Assembly: GCA_031264785.1 (NCBI GenBank)
Contig: JAISDN010000021.1
Coordinates: 1 to 18,252, forward strand
DNA length: 18,252 bases
Reading direction: 5' to 3'
DNA from: Candidatus Nomurabacteria bacterium
Lineage (GTDB): Bacteria; Patescibacteriota; Saccharimonadia; Saccharimonadales; Saccharimonadaceae
Shown: positions 1 to 7,479 of the stretch, piece after piece
How the letters are laid out: each line of letters begins with the position of its first letter
Position numbering within the stretch: position 1 is the stretch's first letter
Notes under the pieces: generated by a model
Database searches by the model: none
What the model was told of the DNA's origin: nothing
What the model saw: the letters and a program-made list of their open reading frames with translations, nothing else
Made by a program: the position numbers and the translations under genes

Positions 1-16
1 GTTTTTGGGGTTTTTA

Positions 17-37
17 GTTCGCAATTTTATTGCGAAC
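17..37. repeat. Perfect 8-bp hairpin near the left edge
   Basis: GTTCGCAA (17-24) and TTGCGAAC (30-37) form an 8-bp stem with a 5-nt loop. No T-run follows on either strand, so I do not call it a terminator. No gene is visible in 1-80; the hairpin may belong to a transcript entering from the left. Confidence 0.5.
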
Positions 38-80
38 GCGGCGCGGCTTTAACTTGTAATCTCGGGCTTGTCTTATTTTG

Positions 81-89
81 TGCTAAAAT
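81..89 (+). promoter_or_regulatory. Extended -10 promoter of the tRNA-like RNA
   Basis: TG-C-TAAAAT (TG at 81-82, hexamer 84-89) is the same extended -10 class found before most genes of this window. It predicts a start near position 96, about 85 nt before the tRNA-like T-arm. No good -35 box is visible. Confidence 0.5.
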
Positions 90-95
90 ATGTTC

Positions 96-216
96 GAGCC
101 GTTTCGTATACGGCGACCATTTTGCTTGTAGCGCCACTGTGGCGCGCGGTAGCGGATTATCTCGCCCCGAGCCAACGGCCGTGAGGTCGCAAGTTCAAGT
201 CTTGTCACCCCGACCA
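96..216 (+). ncRNA. tRNA-like transcript: tRNA 3' half with encoded CCA, 5' half not recognisable
   Basis: Positions 184-216 read as a textbook tRNA 3' half: variable loop AGGTC (184-188), T-arm GCAAG-TTCAAGT-CTTGT (189-205), acceptor strand CACCCCG (206-212), discriminator A213 and encoded CCA (214-216). The acceptor strand needs a 5' partner CGGGGTG, as in tRNA-Pro, but no such sequence occurs upstream in the window. Further upstream lie a 5-bp hairpin with a 7-nt anticodon-like loop (98-114), a near-perfect GCGCCAC/GTGGCGC inverted repeat (131-145) and a possible 6-bp closing helix GCGACC/GGTCGC (113-118 with 185-190). The unit has its own promoter and terminator, so it is probably transcribed. 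It could be a rearranged or intron-bearing tRNA, a trans-split 3' half, an attachment-site copy of a tRNA end, or another RNA with a tRNA-like tail. Only the T-arm/acceptor reading is firm. Confidence 0.5.
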
Positions 217-243
217 AGTGTTGTATTTTTTACAACACTTTTT
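216..243 (+). terminator. Intrinsic terminator after the tRNA-like RNA
   Basis: AAGTGTTGTA (216-225) and TACAACACTT (231-240) form a perfect 10-bp stem with a T5 loop, and the 3' arm runs into TTTTT (239-243). The stem starts at the last A of the encoded CCA. On the minus strand no T-run follows, so it serves the plus-strand RNA rather than the convergent gene ending at 242. Confidence 0.8.
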
Positions 244-1555
244 AATAATAACGATTAACGCGGAAACGCTGGAGTTTGATTTGATTGCGAGCGGTGGGTG
301 GAATGTCGGCTTTTTGCATAGCGATGGCGATTTGGTCTTCGGCGGAGTCTATGCCGTCGAGGTTGGGCAATAATAAGCCGTGTTTGTTGCCTAAGCTGAC
401 TATAACGCCGTAGATTTTTGGGTCGAGTTGGTTGGGGCTGTCGATCGATTCGGCTGGTTGGAGGACGTCGACTGAGTATGATAGATAGGGCAGCTCGTCG
501 GGCTTGATTGGCTCGAAACGCGGGTCTTGGGTCGAAGCGTTGATGGCGTTAGCGACGATTTCTTGGGCGATGTTGGGCTGGGTGGGCTCAATTGTGCCGA
601 TGCAGCCGCGTAGCTCGCCCAGCTTTTTTATCGACACAAAGACGCCAGCTTGTTTGGCCGATAAGCTGGGGAATAGCTTATCGGGAGATTGTACAACTTG
701 GTCAAGTTGTACATAAGTTTCGACGGTTTGGCGGGCGAGTTTGACGTGGTCGCTGGCGGTGATGTGAAACGACGCTACTCCGTAGCCAACCCCGAAAGGT
801 CCTTCGTATGACAGGAGTTTTGGCTGGTATGGGCGGTCGCCAATGCAGCCAGCCATAATGACGAGCGGGCGGTGTCCGCACTCGCCAGCCTTGTCGCAAA
901 ACTCAGGCGACAGGTCGAGCAGCCCTTCCAGATTGCCAGACGTGATGATCTGCTGAATGGTTTTGTCGAACTCTGGACCTTCGGGCGCGTAGCCGTATGG
1001 TCCGTCGTCGAGCAGTCGGTGCGACAAATCGCCGCTGGCGACTACGATTGTTCGGTGGTTCAGTTGCTCGGCAGTTTTAGCGATAAGTTGACCAAGTCGA
1101 AAATGTTGCTCCAGCGACAAGCTGGTGATGCCGATACGGACGAATTGTTGGTTGTTGCCAGCGTCGCTAATGAAACGCAGCGGCACCATCGTGGCGTGGT
1201 CGAGTTTCGCGTCCAAATCGCCATCGTTGCCAGCTGGGAAGTCGTTGTCTGCGCAGGCGTTGGTTAGGCTTTCGGCGAACTCGGTGTCATATTTCATAGT
1301 AAGTCGAATCTCCGACGCGCCAAACTCGCTCATATCGCCACTTGCCGACGCGTCGGGGAAAATATAAAAATAATCAGCGAACGACGGCGCGTGAGGCGAC
1401 AGCAAAATAATCGTGTCAGGTTTCAGCTCAACAATTTCCGCCGCCACTTTCTTATATGCCTTGATAGTGTCCTCAATCTTCCGCTCCTCGCCGCGCCCGA
1501 TTTCAGGAAAAATCAGCGGCGGGTGGGGCACAAGATAAGTCGAAATTATTGACAT
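242..1555 (-). CDS. MEMO-family / AMMECR1 fusion protein (AmmeMemoRadiSam proteins B and A)
   Basis: The protein has 437 residues. The N-terminal part (about 1-270) is a MEMO/LigB-type class III dioxygenase-like domain. It shows LVPHPPL at the start, LSPHAP, and ASGDLSHR, which carry the His residues used as metal ligands in this fold. The C-terminal part (about 275-437) is an AMMECR1 domain with the hallmark LRGCIGT motif and a KHGLLLP-type block. In many prokaryotes these are separate proteins encoded beside a radical SAM enzyme; here they are fused and no radical SAM gene is in the window. The biochemical role of the AmmeMemoRadiSam set is not established. The start at 1555 is chosen because an upstream in-frame ATG (1573) lies inside the -10 box TGCTACAAT (1562-1570), which sits 6 nt before this ATG. 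The mRNA is therefore probably leaderless. Confidence 0.9.
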   Translation of the reverse strand: MSIISTYLVPHPPLIFPEIGRGEERKIEDTIKAYKKVAAEIVELKPDTIILLSPHAPSFADYFYIFPDASASGDMSEFGASEIRLTMKYDTEFAESLTNACADNDFPAGNDGDLDAKLDHATMVPLRFISDAGNNQQFVRIGITSLSLEQHFRLGQLIAKTAEQLNHRTIVVASGDLSHRLLDDGPYGYAPEGPEFDKTIQQIITSGNLEGLLDLSPEFCDKAGECGHRPLVIMAGCIGDRPYQPKLLSYEGPFGVGYGVASFHITASDHVKLARQTVETYVQLDQVVQSPDKLFPSLSAKQAGVFVSIKKLGELRGCIGTIEPTQPNIAQEIVANAINASTQDPRFEPIKPDELPYLSYSVDVLQPAESIDSPNQLDPKIYGVIVSLGNKHGLLLPNLDGIDSAEDQIAIAMQKADIPPTARNQIKLQRFRVNRYY

Positions 1556-1561
1556 AAGCCT

Positions 1562-1570
1562 ATTGTAGCA
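1562..1570 (-). promoter_or_regulatory. Extended -10, leaderless start of the MEMO/AMMECR1 gene
   Basis: TG-C-TACAAT lies with its last base 6 nt before ATG 1555, which places +1 at the A of the start codon. It sits between the gatD stop (1580) and this gene, so the gene can be expressed apart from murT-gatD. Confidence 0.7.
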
Positions 1571-1579
1571 CATCTGTGA

Positions 1580-2323
1580 TTAGCGTGGGCGAGTGGTGGC
1601 GATGTCGCGGGCTTTGGTGGCGAGCGTGTCGTCGATTTCTTTTGGCTCGAAACTGCCGAACTTTTTGATGGCTGCTAGGCGGATTAGCTCGTCGGCTAAG
1701 GCGGGATTTTTGGGCAAGATTGGACCGTGCAGGTATGAGCCGAAGACGTTGTTGGTGCGAGCGCCCTCTGTGCCGTCCGAACCGTTGTTGCCGGCACCTT
1801 TGACGACTTTGCCGAAGGCTTTTTGGGCTTTGTTCAGATACGTCAGGCCGGAGTGGTTTTCATAGCCGATTATCTCGATTTTATTCGGGATTGCTTCACT
1901 TTCGCTCGCAATGACAGCCTCAATAATTATATTACCAATCAGGCGGGTTGGGCCGGCTTTGGTCCAAGCGTCAAAAATTCCAATACCGTCGATGTGATGG
2001 CCGGCGTGGGTTTCAAAATAATGTCCAAACAGCTGATACAGGCCGCAAATCATCAGCATTGGCGTGCCGGCCGCCGCTAGTTTGTGCAAAGCGGCGCCGT
2101 TTTTTAACAAGTCAGCCTGAATCTTGTCTTGCCCAGAATCTTGACCGCCGCCACCAATAATAATATCGGCCGAAGTGTCAAACTTTTTATTTGGTTCGTG
2201 CTGAATATACTCGGTGTCAAAACCGTGCCACTCCGCGCGCTTTTGCAAAGCCAGCAGATTGCCGTGATCGCCATAGATGTTCATTTCATTGGGGTACAAG
2301 CACATAATTTTCAAGGTTTTCAT
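1580..2323 (-). CDS. gatD: Lipid II isoglutaminyl synthase, glutaminase subunit GatD
   Basis: This 247-residue class I (CobB/CobQ-like) glutamine amidotransferase supplies ammonia to MurT, which amidates the D-Glu of the peptidoglycan stem peptide. Visible are the substrate-side GGGGQDSGQD block (57-66), the nucleophile Cys93 in MICGLYQLFG, the GYENHSG motif (153-159) and His199 in SYLHGP. The Cys and His match the GatD catalytic pair. The start at 2323 overlaps the murT stop as ATGA, the usual translational coupling; an in-frame extension upstream lies wholly within murT. Residues about 136-147 (VIASESEAIPNK) are encoded by a dispersed-repeat-like element (1887-1914) inserted in frame just before GYENHSG. 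The active-site residues are intact, so I expect a working enzyme. Confidence 0.93.
   Translation of the reverse strand: MKTLKIMCLYPNEMNIYGDHGNLLALQKRAEWHGFDTEYIQHEPNKKFDTSADIIIGGGGQDSGQDKIQADLLKNGAALHKLAAAGTPMLMICGLYQLFGHYFETHAGHHIDGIGIFDAWTKAGPTRLIGNIIIEAVIASESEAIPNKIEIIGYENHSGLTYLNKAQKAFGKVVKGAGNNGSDGTEGARTNNVFGSYLHGPILPKNPALADELIRLAAIKKFGSFEPKEIDDTLATKARDIATTRPR
1887..1914 (-). repeat. Dispersed-repeat-like element inside gatD (in frame)
   Basis: On the minus strand this reads GTCATTGCGAGCGAAAGTGA followed by AGCAATCC. It resembles the 'GTCATTGCGAG...GAAGCAATC' class of small dispersed repeats seen in many bacterial genomes. The ends ATTGC and GCAAT are complementary. It is read in frame as VIASESEAIP in GatD. 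Only one copy is in the window, so its repeat status rests on recognition. Confidence 0.55.
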
Positions 2324-3582
2324 AAGGCGCGCTCCACTTTGTCTAATTTGCTGAGCAGTTTTCGAATTTGTAGCATAGCAGTATAGGTGCAAAAAATTTG
2401 TTTGGGCTTGTTCGGGTCGTGACTTAGGAATTTGCCGAGCGCTTTGTTGACGTCGGTTTCCACATCGGTGAATTCCACATCGTCATATTTGAGGCGTAGC
2501 GCCATATCGTAAGCTCGAATCCCTGTCACCACTTCGACCGATTTCAGTTTGGAAAAATCCACATCCCATAACCAGCTCATATCGCGGCCGTCGGCGTATT
2601 GGTCGTTGATGGCTATCATAGTGTCGGCATCTCGAGAATATTGTGACAGCAGACTAAGCCGGAAACCGCTGGGGTTTTTTACTAAAATCAGTTCAATCTT
2701 TTTGCCGTCGATCAGCAAAACTTCGCCGCGCCCAAAGGCCGCCTGCATTTGGCTAAGCGTTTTTAGCAGCTTTTCGATGTCGGTTTTTTTACTCAAAATA
2801 GCTTGCGTCAAAGCCAACGCTCCAGCCGCGTTAAACAAGTTGTGGGCGCCGGTAATTTTCATACTAGTTGAATAACTTTTGTGTTCAATTGAATAAAAAA
2901 CTTTTTGGTCGTTAAAATCTGTCAATTCCACCTCTGGTTTGACGACAGATTTTTTTAATTTGGCTTTGCCCAAAAGTTCGTCGTCGTTTGGAAAATATTT
3001 GCTGAGTTTTTGGCTGTAGCCAAAAAACTTGACTTTTACAGCTCGCGGCAACGAACAAGCAATGGCTGCAATTAGCGGATCTTCTTTATTCAAAATCACC
3101 GCGCTGGTGGTGTTTTTGGCGACTTCGGTCAAAAGCTTGGCAGTTTTGTCGATCTCGCCAAAGCGATCCAGCTGGTCGCGAAAAACATTCAAAAGCAAAG
3201 CATATTTCGGCTTAATTTGTTTAACAAACCGCACAGCGTGAGCTTCGTCCAGTTCCAAAACCGCAATGTCAAAATTAAATTTAAAACCACGCATTTCGCC
3301 CAAAATTGCGCTGATCACGCCACGCGTAAAATTACTACCGGTGCGGTTGGTAAAAACCCGCAGCCCCTGACTTTCCAACAGCTCAGTCACCATTTTAGTC
3401 GTGGTGGTTTTGCCATTAGTGCCAGATACCACCGCCACGCCAAAAGGCAGCCGGCTTAAAACCTCACTCAAAAAACTCGGATCGACTTTTTCCACCACCA
3501 AACCGGGTAGAGCCGAACCGCCGCCCCTGAGGCGCGACGCCGCCCGAACCAGTTTTCCCAAAATAATCGTAGTTTTTTTCAT
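2320..3582 (-). CDS. murT: Lipid II isoglutaminyl synthase, Mur-ligase-like subunit MurT
   Basis: This 420-residue Mur ligase homologue activates the D-Glu alpha-carboxyl of lipid II with ATP and is amidated with ammonia from GatD. It shows the P-loop VSGTNGKTTTT (about 52-62), NRTGSNFTRG (about 79-88), the central ELDEAH block, ILNKEDP, the GAHNLFNAAGA hinge, FGRGE, and the C-terminal (DUF1727) LVKNPSG and DGRDMSWLWDVDF motifs. The last of these contains the Asp region expected to complete the catalytic triad with GatD. The Cys4 zinc-ribbon insert known from staphylococcal MurT is missing: the segment after FFGYSQ carries no cysteine, and the whole protein has only two. The start at 3582 lies 7 nt after an extended -10 box, predicting a near-leaderless mRNA. 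The stop overlaps gatD, so the two form one operon. Confidence 0.93.
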   Translation of the reverse strand: MKKTTIILGKLVRAASRLRGGGSALPGLVVEKVDPSFLSEVLSRLPFGVAVVSGTNGKTTTTKMVTELLESQGLRVFTNRTGSNFTRGVISAILGEMRGFKFNFDIAVLELDEAHAVRFVKQIKPKYALLLNVFRDQLDRFGEIDKTAKLLTEVAKNTTSAVILNKEDPLIAAIACSLPRAVKVKFFGYSQKLSKYFPNDDELLGKAKLKKSVVKPEVELTDFNDQKVFYSIEHKSYSTSMKITGAHNLFNAAGALALTQAILSKKTDIEKLLKTLSQMQAAFGRGEVLLIDGKKIELILVKNPSGFRLSLLSQYSRDADTMIAINDQYADGRDMSWLWDVDFSKLKSVEVVTGIRAYDMALRLKYDDVEFTDVETDVNKALGKFLSHDPNKPKQIFCTYTAMLQIRKLLSKLDKVERAL

Positions 3583-3589
3583 ATAATCT

Positions 3590-3598
3590 ATTGTAACA
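3590..3598 (-). promoter_or_regulatory. Extended -10, leaderless start of murT-gatD
   Basis: TG-T-TACAAT ends 7 nt before ATG 3582. No TTGACA-like -35 box is seen at the proper distance. The predicted +1 is one nucleotide before the start codon. Confidence 0.7.
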
Positions 3599-3644
3599 CA
3601 GTCGAACTTTTCTACAGATTCTTGGAAAAATGTTCAAATTGTCC

Positions 3645-3673
3645 TTGACATCATGATGAAGGGGCATTATACT
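3645..3673 (+). promoter_or_regulatory. Strong sigma-70-type promoter of the beta-helix surface protein
   Basis: TTGACA (3645-3650), a 17-nt spacer and TATACT (3668-3673) give a near-consensus promoter. The predicted leader is about 60 nt and contains the ribosome binding site AAGGAGA (3729-3735), 5 nt before ATG 3741. This full -35/-10 plus Shine-Dalgarno layout contrasts with the leaderless genes on either side. Confidence 0.85.
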
Positions 3674-3740
3674 GAAAATAGTCTTTCGGTGTGGCAAGAC
3701 AAATAAACAGATTATATTAACAACAAACAAGGAGACAAAA

Positions 3741-6700
3741 ATGTCGCGTTTTCATATTAAACATATTGGGCTAAAGCACGGCTGGTTGACCAGAGCCGGG
3801 TTATTGATGGCTGTCGTGGCGGCGATTGGTGGCGCTGCTTTTGGGGTGAAAACTTTTGTTACCCAAGCTGCGCCAACAGATTATACCGCCACTGCGGCGG
3901 AAATTACGGCCTACTTAAATGACACGCCAGGTGCTAGCTTTAATGATATTTTAAATAACTTTTCTAGCGATACTATCATTGAGCTGCCGGCCGGAAATTA
4001 TCAGCTGAGCGACAATCTTATAGTCTCCAAACGCTTAATTATCAGAGGCGCAGATAATACCACACCGGACCAAGTTGTTATCGATGGGCAATCGCATTTT
4101 AGTGGTGGCAACTTTAACAACGGCTACTTTATCGATCTCGCCTATGCTAGCGCCATGATTGAAGGCGTGACGCTGACTCATCTCGGTACGAGTGTGATTG
4201 ATTATAGCATCAGCCACGACAACGACATGCCAGCGCAATATACGGGCTATTCCATCGCCGTGCGCGGCGGCACGCTGAATCGAAACATTATTGTCGATAA
4301 TGCTGGGCTGTTTCCTGATGCTACGGACGGCTGTCAGCTCGGCGGTGCAGTGGTCGCTTTATTTAGTGGTACACTAAGCGGTAACCTAATCGCCCATAAC
4401 GGCATTAATTTTTCAATAAATACACCGCCCTCTTGCTATTATAATAACACTAGGGAAATAGTCTTCGCTATGGGTACATCGCATTTGATTGGCAATACTA
4501 TCGCGAACAACGTTAACGATAGCGGTTCAGACCCATGGATAAATAAAACTGGCTACAGCAGCACAGTCAATCTATGGGATGATCCAATTCTAGAAAACAA
4601 TGTTATTGTGGGCAGCACCAGCCAGCCTACATCATGGTATGGTGATGGTTATCAGGTTCTGATTGGTTTTCATAATACTATTGACATGCCGACAGCGGTC
4701 GGATATAAAAACAACTGGATTCACAAAGATACTGAGAATAATATTATTGGCGGTAACGGGGCAGATTTGTTTGCCAATTTCCCAGCCAGCCAAGGCGCGA
4801 CTGTGGACGGAATCTTACCAAGCTTTGATTATAGGCCAAAAGCCGGATCGGCGTTAATTAACGCCGGAACAGATGTGTTTTACCCAGTGATTCCACAGGA
4901 CTTAAGTGGTAATTCGCACTACTTGGGTGCCGCACCGGATTTGGGCGCATATGAATCTAGTGGCGCAAGTCCAAACTTTACTAAGTATCCGAGCGGTGTC
5001 GTCTATGTGACTGAACATGGTGCTGGTAATAGGAGCGGCACTTCGTGGGCTAACGCCATTGACGGCAATGCTGCTGGTGGCCCGCAGAACGCTTTAATCG
5101 CGGCCGTTCGCGGTGGTGCGCACCAGGTTTGGTTTGCTGAAGGCAATTATAATGTGCTAGGTCGCGAATATTTATATACTCGCGCCAAATCTAGCAAGAA
5201 TGTTGACGATAATTTTGTGGCCGGAACTTGGGGCGGTTTGTTGATTGCGCCGTCTTATGGTGATGACGATACGGGCGTTGGACATATGCAGATTTACGGT
5301 GGTTTTGTTGGTGGCGAGACATCAGCCGATGACCGACCAAGTTTTAAATATGAAAATAGTGCTGGAACTGAAATTGGGACGACCTTGCGCGGCTCGTCAG
5401 CTAATGATACAACGCATTTTATTGGCGAACGGGGTTATGCAGCTGATGGCGCCTCGACACTTAGTCTTAACAGCGTTGTACCACTAACGCCGATGCAGCC
5501 AGATTATTTGAACTTGATTAATCAGGACCCAGCCACTCTGCGCAAACCGACTTTGCCGTCCCAGGGCGTTCACGTCATTAGCCAAGTTGAATATGCTGGT
5601 GTGGGTGAAGGCGCTGGCGAGGGCGAGTTTCGACCGTTGATCGATGGTGTAGAGGTCAGTAATGGCTTCAGCGCCATTTACTCGCAAATGCTCTGGGGCA
5701 CAGAGAACCTATTACTTGACACTTCTACTCAAGGTGGCGCTGGGATTTTCCTCCACGGCGGCATTATTCGTAATTCCTATATCCACGACAATTATGACGC
5801 CGTAACAACCTTTATGACTTGGTTTATGAGTTGTGGCGGCGGAATTTTTATGAATGGTGGCACTATCGACAACGCGGTGGTGACGGATAATGTTTCCGAG
5901 ACTACTGGCGGCGGCATATTGTTGAACGGTGCGCAGTTGCTCGGCAGCTATGTGGCTGGGAACTACGCCTTTAAAGAAGGCGGCGGTGTCCACACTGGCT
6001 CGGCTCACAATAGTACAACCGTTGACCCAGAGATTACTAACACCGTCATAACCGACAATCACACCCTGACGATTCCCACCGAAATGTTCTCCACGCCCAG
6101 TGGCAACGGTGGCGGCCTATGGATGAGCGACGCCAACTACACCAAAGTCCGCGACGTCACGATTTATGGCAACTCCGCGACGGCAGTTGATGGCCAAGAA
6201 ACCACGACAGGGCTTGGTGATAATATCTACTTCGCCGGCGGAGACTTGACCAACGTAGTGGCTATGGGGTCGGCCCACGCGTCGAGCGATGGCTATTCCA
6301 AAACCATTTGCTACATTATGAATGTTGAAATCGAGGTGACGAATAATGACTGCTCGGTCCTCTATGGGCCTTGGCCGCAGGGGCTGATAGTAGCGATTTC
6401 GGGCGCAGGAGCGAATATCTCATATTTTCTAAGCTCAACTATGCAAAACATAATTAATGGTGGTGGTGATTATAATGTCACAGTTGATATTGCCGGAGAT
6501 GATTACTGGATGATGGAAACGTTCTTTAGTGCATATCTTCCAGAAGCCGAAGGGGTTGATACTAACACTTTCCTAGTCCATACCGATGGTCACGTTATGC
6601 TTGGCAGTTGGCCGACTTATTCCAGCAGCCCATTATCGGACGAAATAAAGATACAAGTTAAAGGCGGTTCTGCTTGCACCCAAGCCGTCGACTATACGAG

Positions 6701-7472
6701 TAGCCTCGGATTTTTGGCCACTAATATAGATAATGAAGGTCGTTGCGTGGTGTTTTTGCCATACAATATTGAATCAATCGCCGACGCCAAACAGTTCTTA
6801 AATGGCCAATTGACGGCCGATAGCGATGTGTTGTTTGCTTATGTACCAGCCAGCCTTTATACATATGATGCCTACTGGACGGCCGCTGATTTGGACGTCC
6901 AACCGGTTGACGATTCCGAACCGTCGTCGCCATTGGCCGGCACGGATATTTACGTCGCCGACGACAGCCTGCTGGACAAAATAACCTATTCTGCATTTAA
7001 CACGACGGCCGGTAGTAACGGCGCGATAACTCTGGGTACAACCAATTTGACTGGTCTGTCCGACGCTGATGCGGTATTTGAGGACGTTTCCACTCGTAAT
7101 TTCCGCCTAGCGGCAAACTCGCCCCTGATCGGTAAAGGTACGCCTATCGCTGGGATCAATTATGATGTTGCTGGTGCGCTACGCCAATATCCCAGTATCG
7201 GAGCTTATACTGCTTTGCCGCAGGACAATGGCAACGACAACGGCAACAATAACAACGGTAACAATGGTAACAATGGTAGCAACAGTAACAACGGCGACGC
7301 CGACGGATCTACGCCTGGCACTCCAGACACCGGTATCGGCGGTATCATTAGTGATCACGCCCTAGAAATAGGCTTAATTAGCTTAGCCGTCGTTGCCGCT
7401 ACAGCGGTCTGGGCTTCGCGTCGTCTTAGTCAATACGCTTTATATAAAAAAGATTTAAAATGTATGCTATAA
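3741..7472 (+). CDS. Large cell-surface right-handed beta-helix protein with PDTG sorting-type tail
   Basis: The protein has 1243 residues. An N-terminal membrane/signal segment (about 18-43, ending in TQAAPTD) is followed by many short beta-helix rungs with buried Asn ladders, such as LNRNIIVDN, LSGNLIAHN, HLIGNTIANN, IDNAVVTDN and VRDVTIYGN, as in polymorphic-outer-membrane-type and pectate-lyase-like folds. Two blocks look like 'choice-of-anchor Q' modules: GSALINAGTD...LGAYES (about residue 370-410) and NSPLIGKGTP...SIGAYT (about 1130-1155). A second helix module begins near 415 with VVYVTEHGAGNRSGTSW. The C-terminus has an Asn/Gly-rich linker, TPDTG, a hydrophobic segment and a basic tail with Arg-Arg, which is a sortase-type cell-wall signal layout. 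I infer an exported adhesin or contact protein; its target is unknown. No sortase is in the window. Confidence 0.85.
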   Translation: MSRFHIKHIGLKHGWLTRAGLLMAVVAAIGGAAFGVKTFVTQAAPTDYTATAAEITAYLNDTPGASFNDILNNFSSDTIIELPAGNYQLSDNLIVSKRLIIRGADNTTPDQVVIDGQSHFSGGNFNNGYFIDLAYASAMIEGVTLTHLGTSVIDYSISHDNDMPAQYTGYSIAVRGGTLNRNIIVDNAGLFPDATDGCQLGGAVVALFSGTLSGNLIAHNGINFSINTPPSCYYNNTREIVFAMGTSHLIGNTIANNVNDSGSDPWINKTGYSSTVNLWDDPILENNVIVGSTSQPTSWYGDGYQVLIGFHNTIDMPTAVGYKNNWIHKDTENNIIGGNGADLFANFPASQGATVDGILPSFDYRPKAGSALINAGTDVFYPVIPQDLSGNSHYLGAAPDLGAYESSGASPNFTKYPSGVVYVTEHGAGNRSGTSWANAIDGNAAGGPQNALIAAVRGGAHQVWFAEGNYNVLGREYLYTRAKSSKNVDDNFVAGTWGGLLIAPSYGDDDTGVGHMQIYGGFVGGETSADDRPSFKYENSAGTEIGTTLRGSSANDTTHFIGERGYAADGASTLSLNSVVPLTPMQPDYLNLINQDPATLRKPTLPSQGVHVISQVEYAGVGEGAGEGEFRPLIDGVEVSNGFSAIYSQMLWGTENLLLDTSTQGGAGIFLHGGIIRNSYIHDNYDAVTTFMTWFMSCGGGIFMNGGTIDNAVVTDNVSETTGGGILLNGAQLLGSYVAGNYAFKEGGGVHTGSAHNSTTVDPEITNTVITDNHTLTIPTEMFSTPSGNGGGLWMSDANYTKVRDVTIYGNSATAVDGQETTTGLGDNIYFAGGDLTNVVAMGSAHASSDGYSKTICYIMNVEIEVTNNDCSVLYGPWPQGLIVAISGAGANISYFLSSTMQNIINGGGDYNVTVDIAGDDYWMMETFFSAYLPEAEGVDTNTFLVHTDGHVMLGSWPTYSSSPLSDEIKIQVKGGSACTQAVDYTSSLGFLATNIDNEGRCVVFLPYNIESIADAKQFLNGQLTADSDVLFAYVPASLYTYDAYWTAADLDVQPVDDSEPSSPLAGTDIYVADDSLLDKITYSAFNTTAGSNGAITLGTTNLTGLSDADAVFEDVSTRNFRLAANSPLIGKGTPIAGINYDVAGALRQYPSIGAYTALPQDNGNDNGNNNNGNNGNNGSNSNNGDADGSTPGTPDTGIGGIISDHALEIGLISLAVVAATAVWASRRLSQYALYKKDLKCML

Positions 7473-7473
7473 T
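7465..7473 (+). promoter_or_regulatory. Extended -10 overlapping the stop codon of the beta-helix gene
   Basis: TG-C-TATAAT (hexamer 7468-7473) contains the TAA stop (7470-7472) of the upstream gene and ends 6 nt before ATG 7480. It predicts a leaderless transcript for the membrane-protein/Clp-like pair, independent of the surface-protein gene. Confidence 0.75.
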
Positions 7474-7479
7474 AAACTT

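Noticed and set aside
1..216. A tmRNA 3' end, with ANAARL-stop (32-52) as a tag peptide
   Set aside because: The T-arm does not match the near-invariant tmRNA form, the tag does not end like known tags, and a promoter at 81-89 would start after the supposed tag.
2320..2323. UGA recoding as glycine (SR1/Gracilibacteria code)
   Set aside because: murT ends at TGA in a standard ATGA overlap with gatD and aligns to the family end there, so UGA is a stop.
3464..3730. 88-codon minus-strand ORF upstream of murT
   Set aside because: It covers the sigma-70 promoter and leader of the beta-helix gene and reads through murT in another frame; no promoter of its own.
7219..7300. AAC/GGT-rich tandem repeat as a DNA repeat array or CRISPR-like structure
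   Set aside because: It is irregular at the DNA level and simply encodes the Asn/Gly linker before the TPDTG anchor. No CRISPR array is present anywhere in the window.
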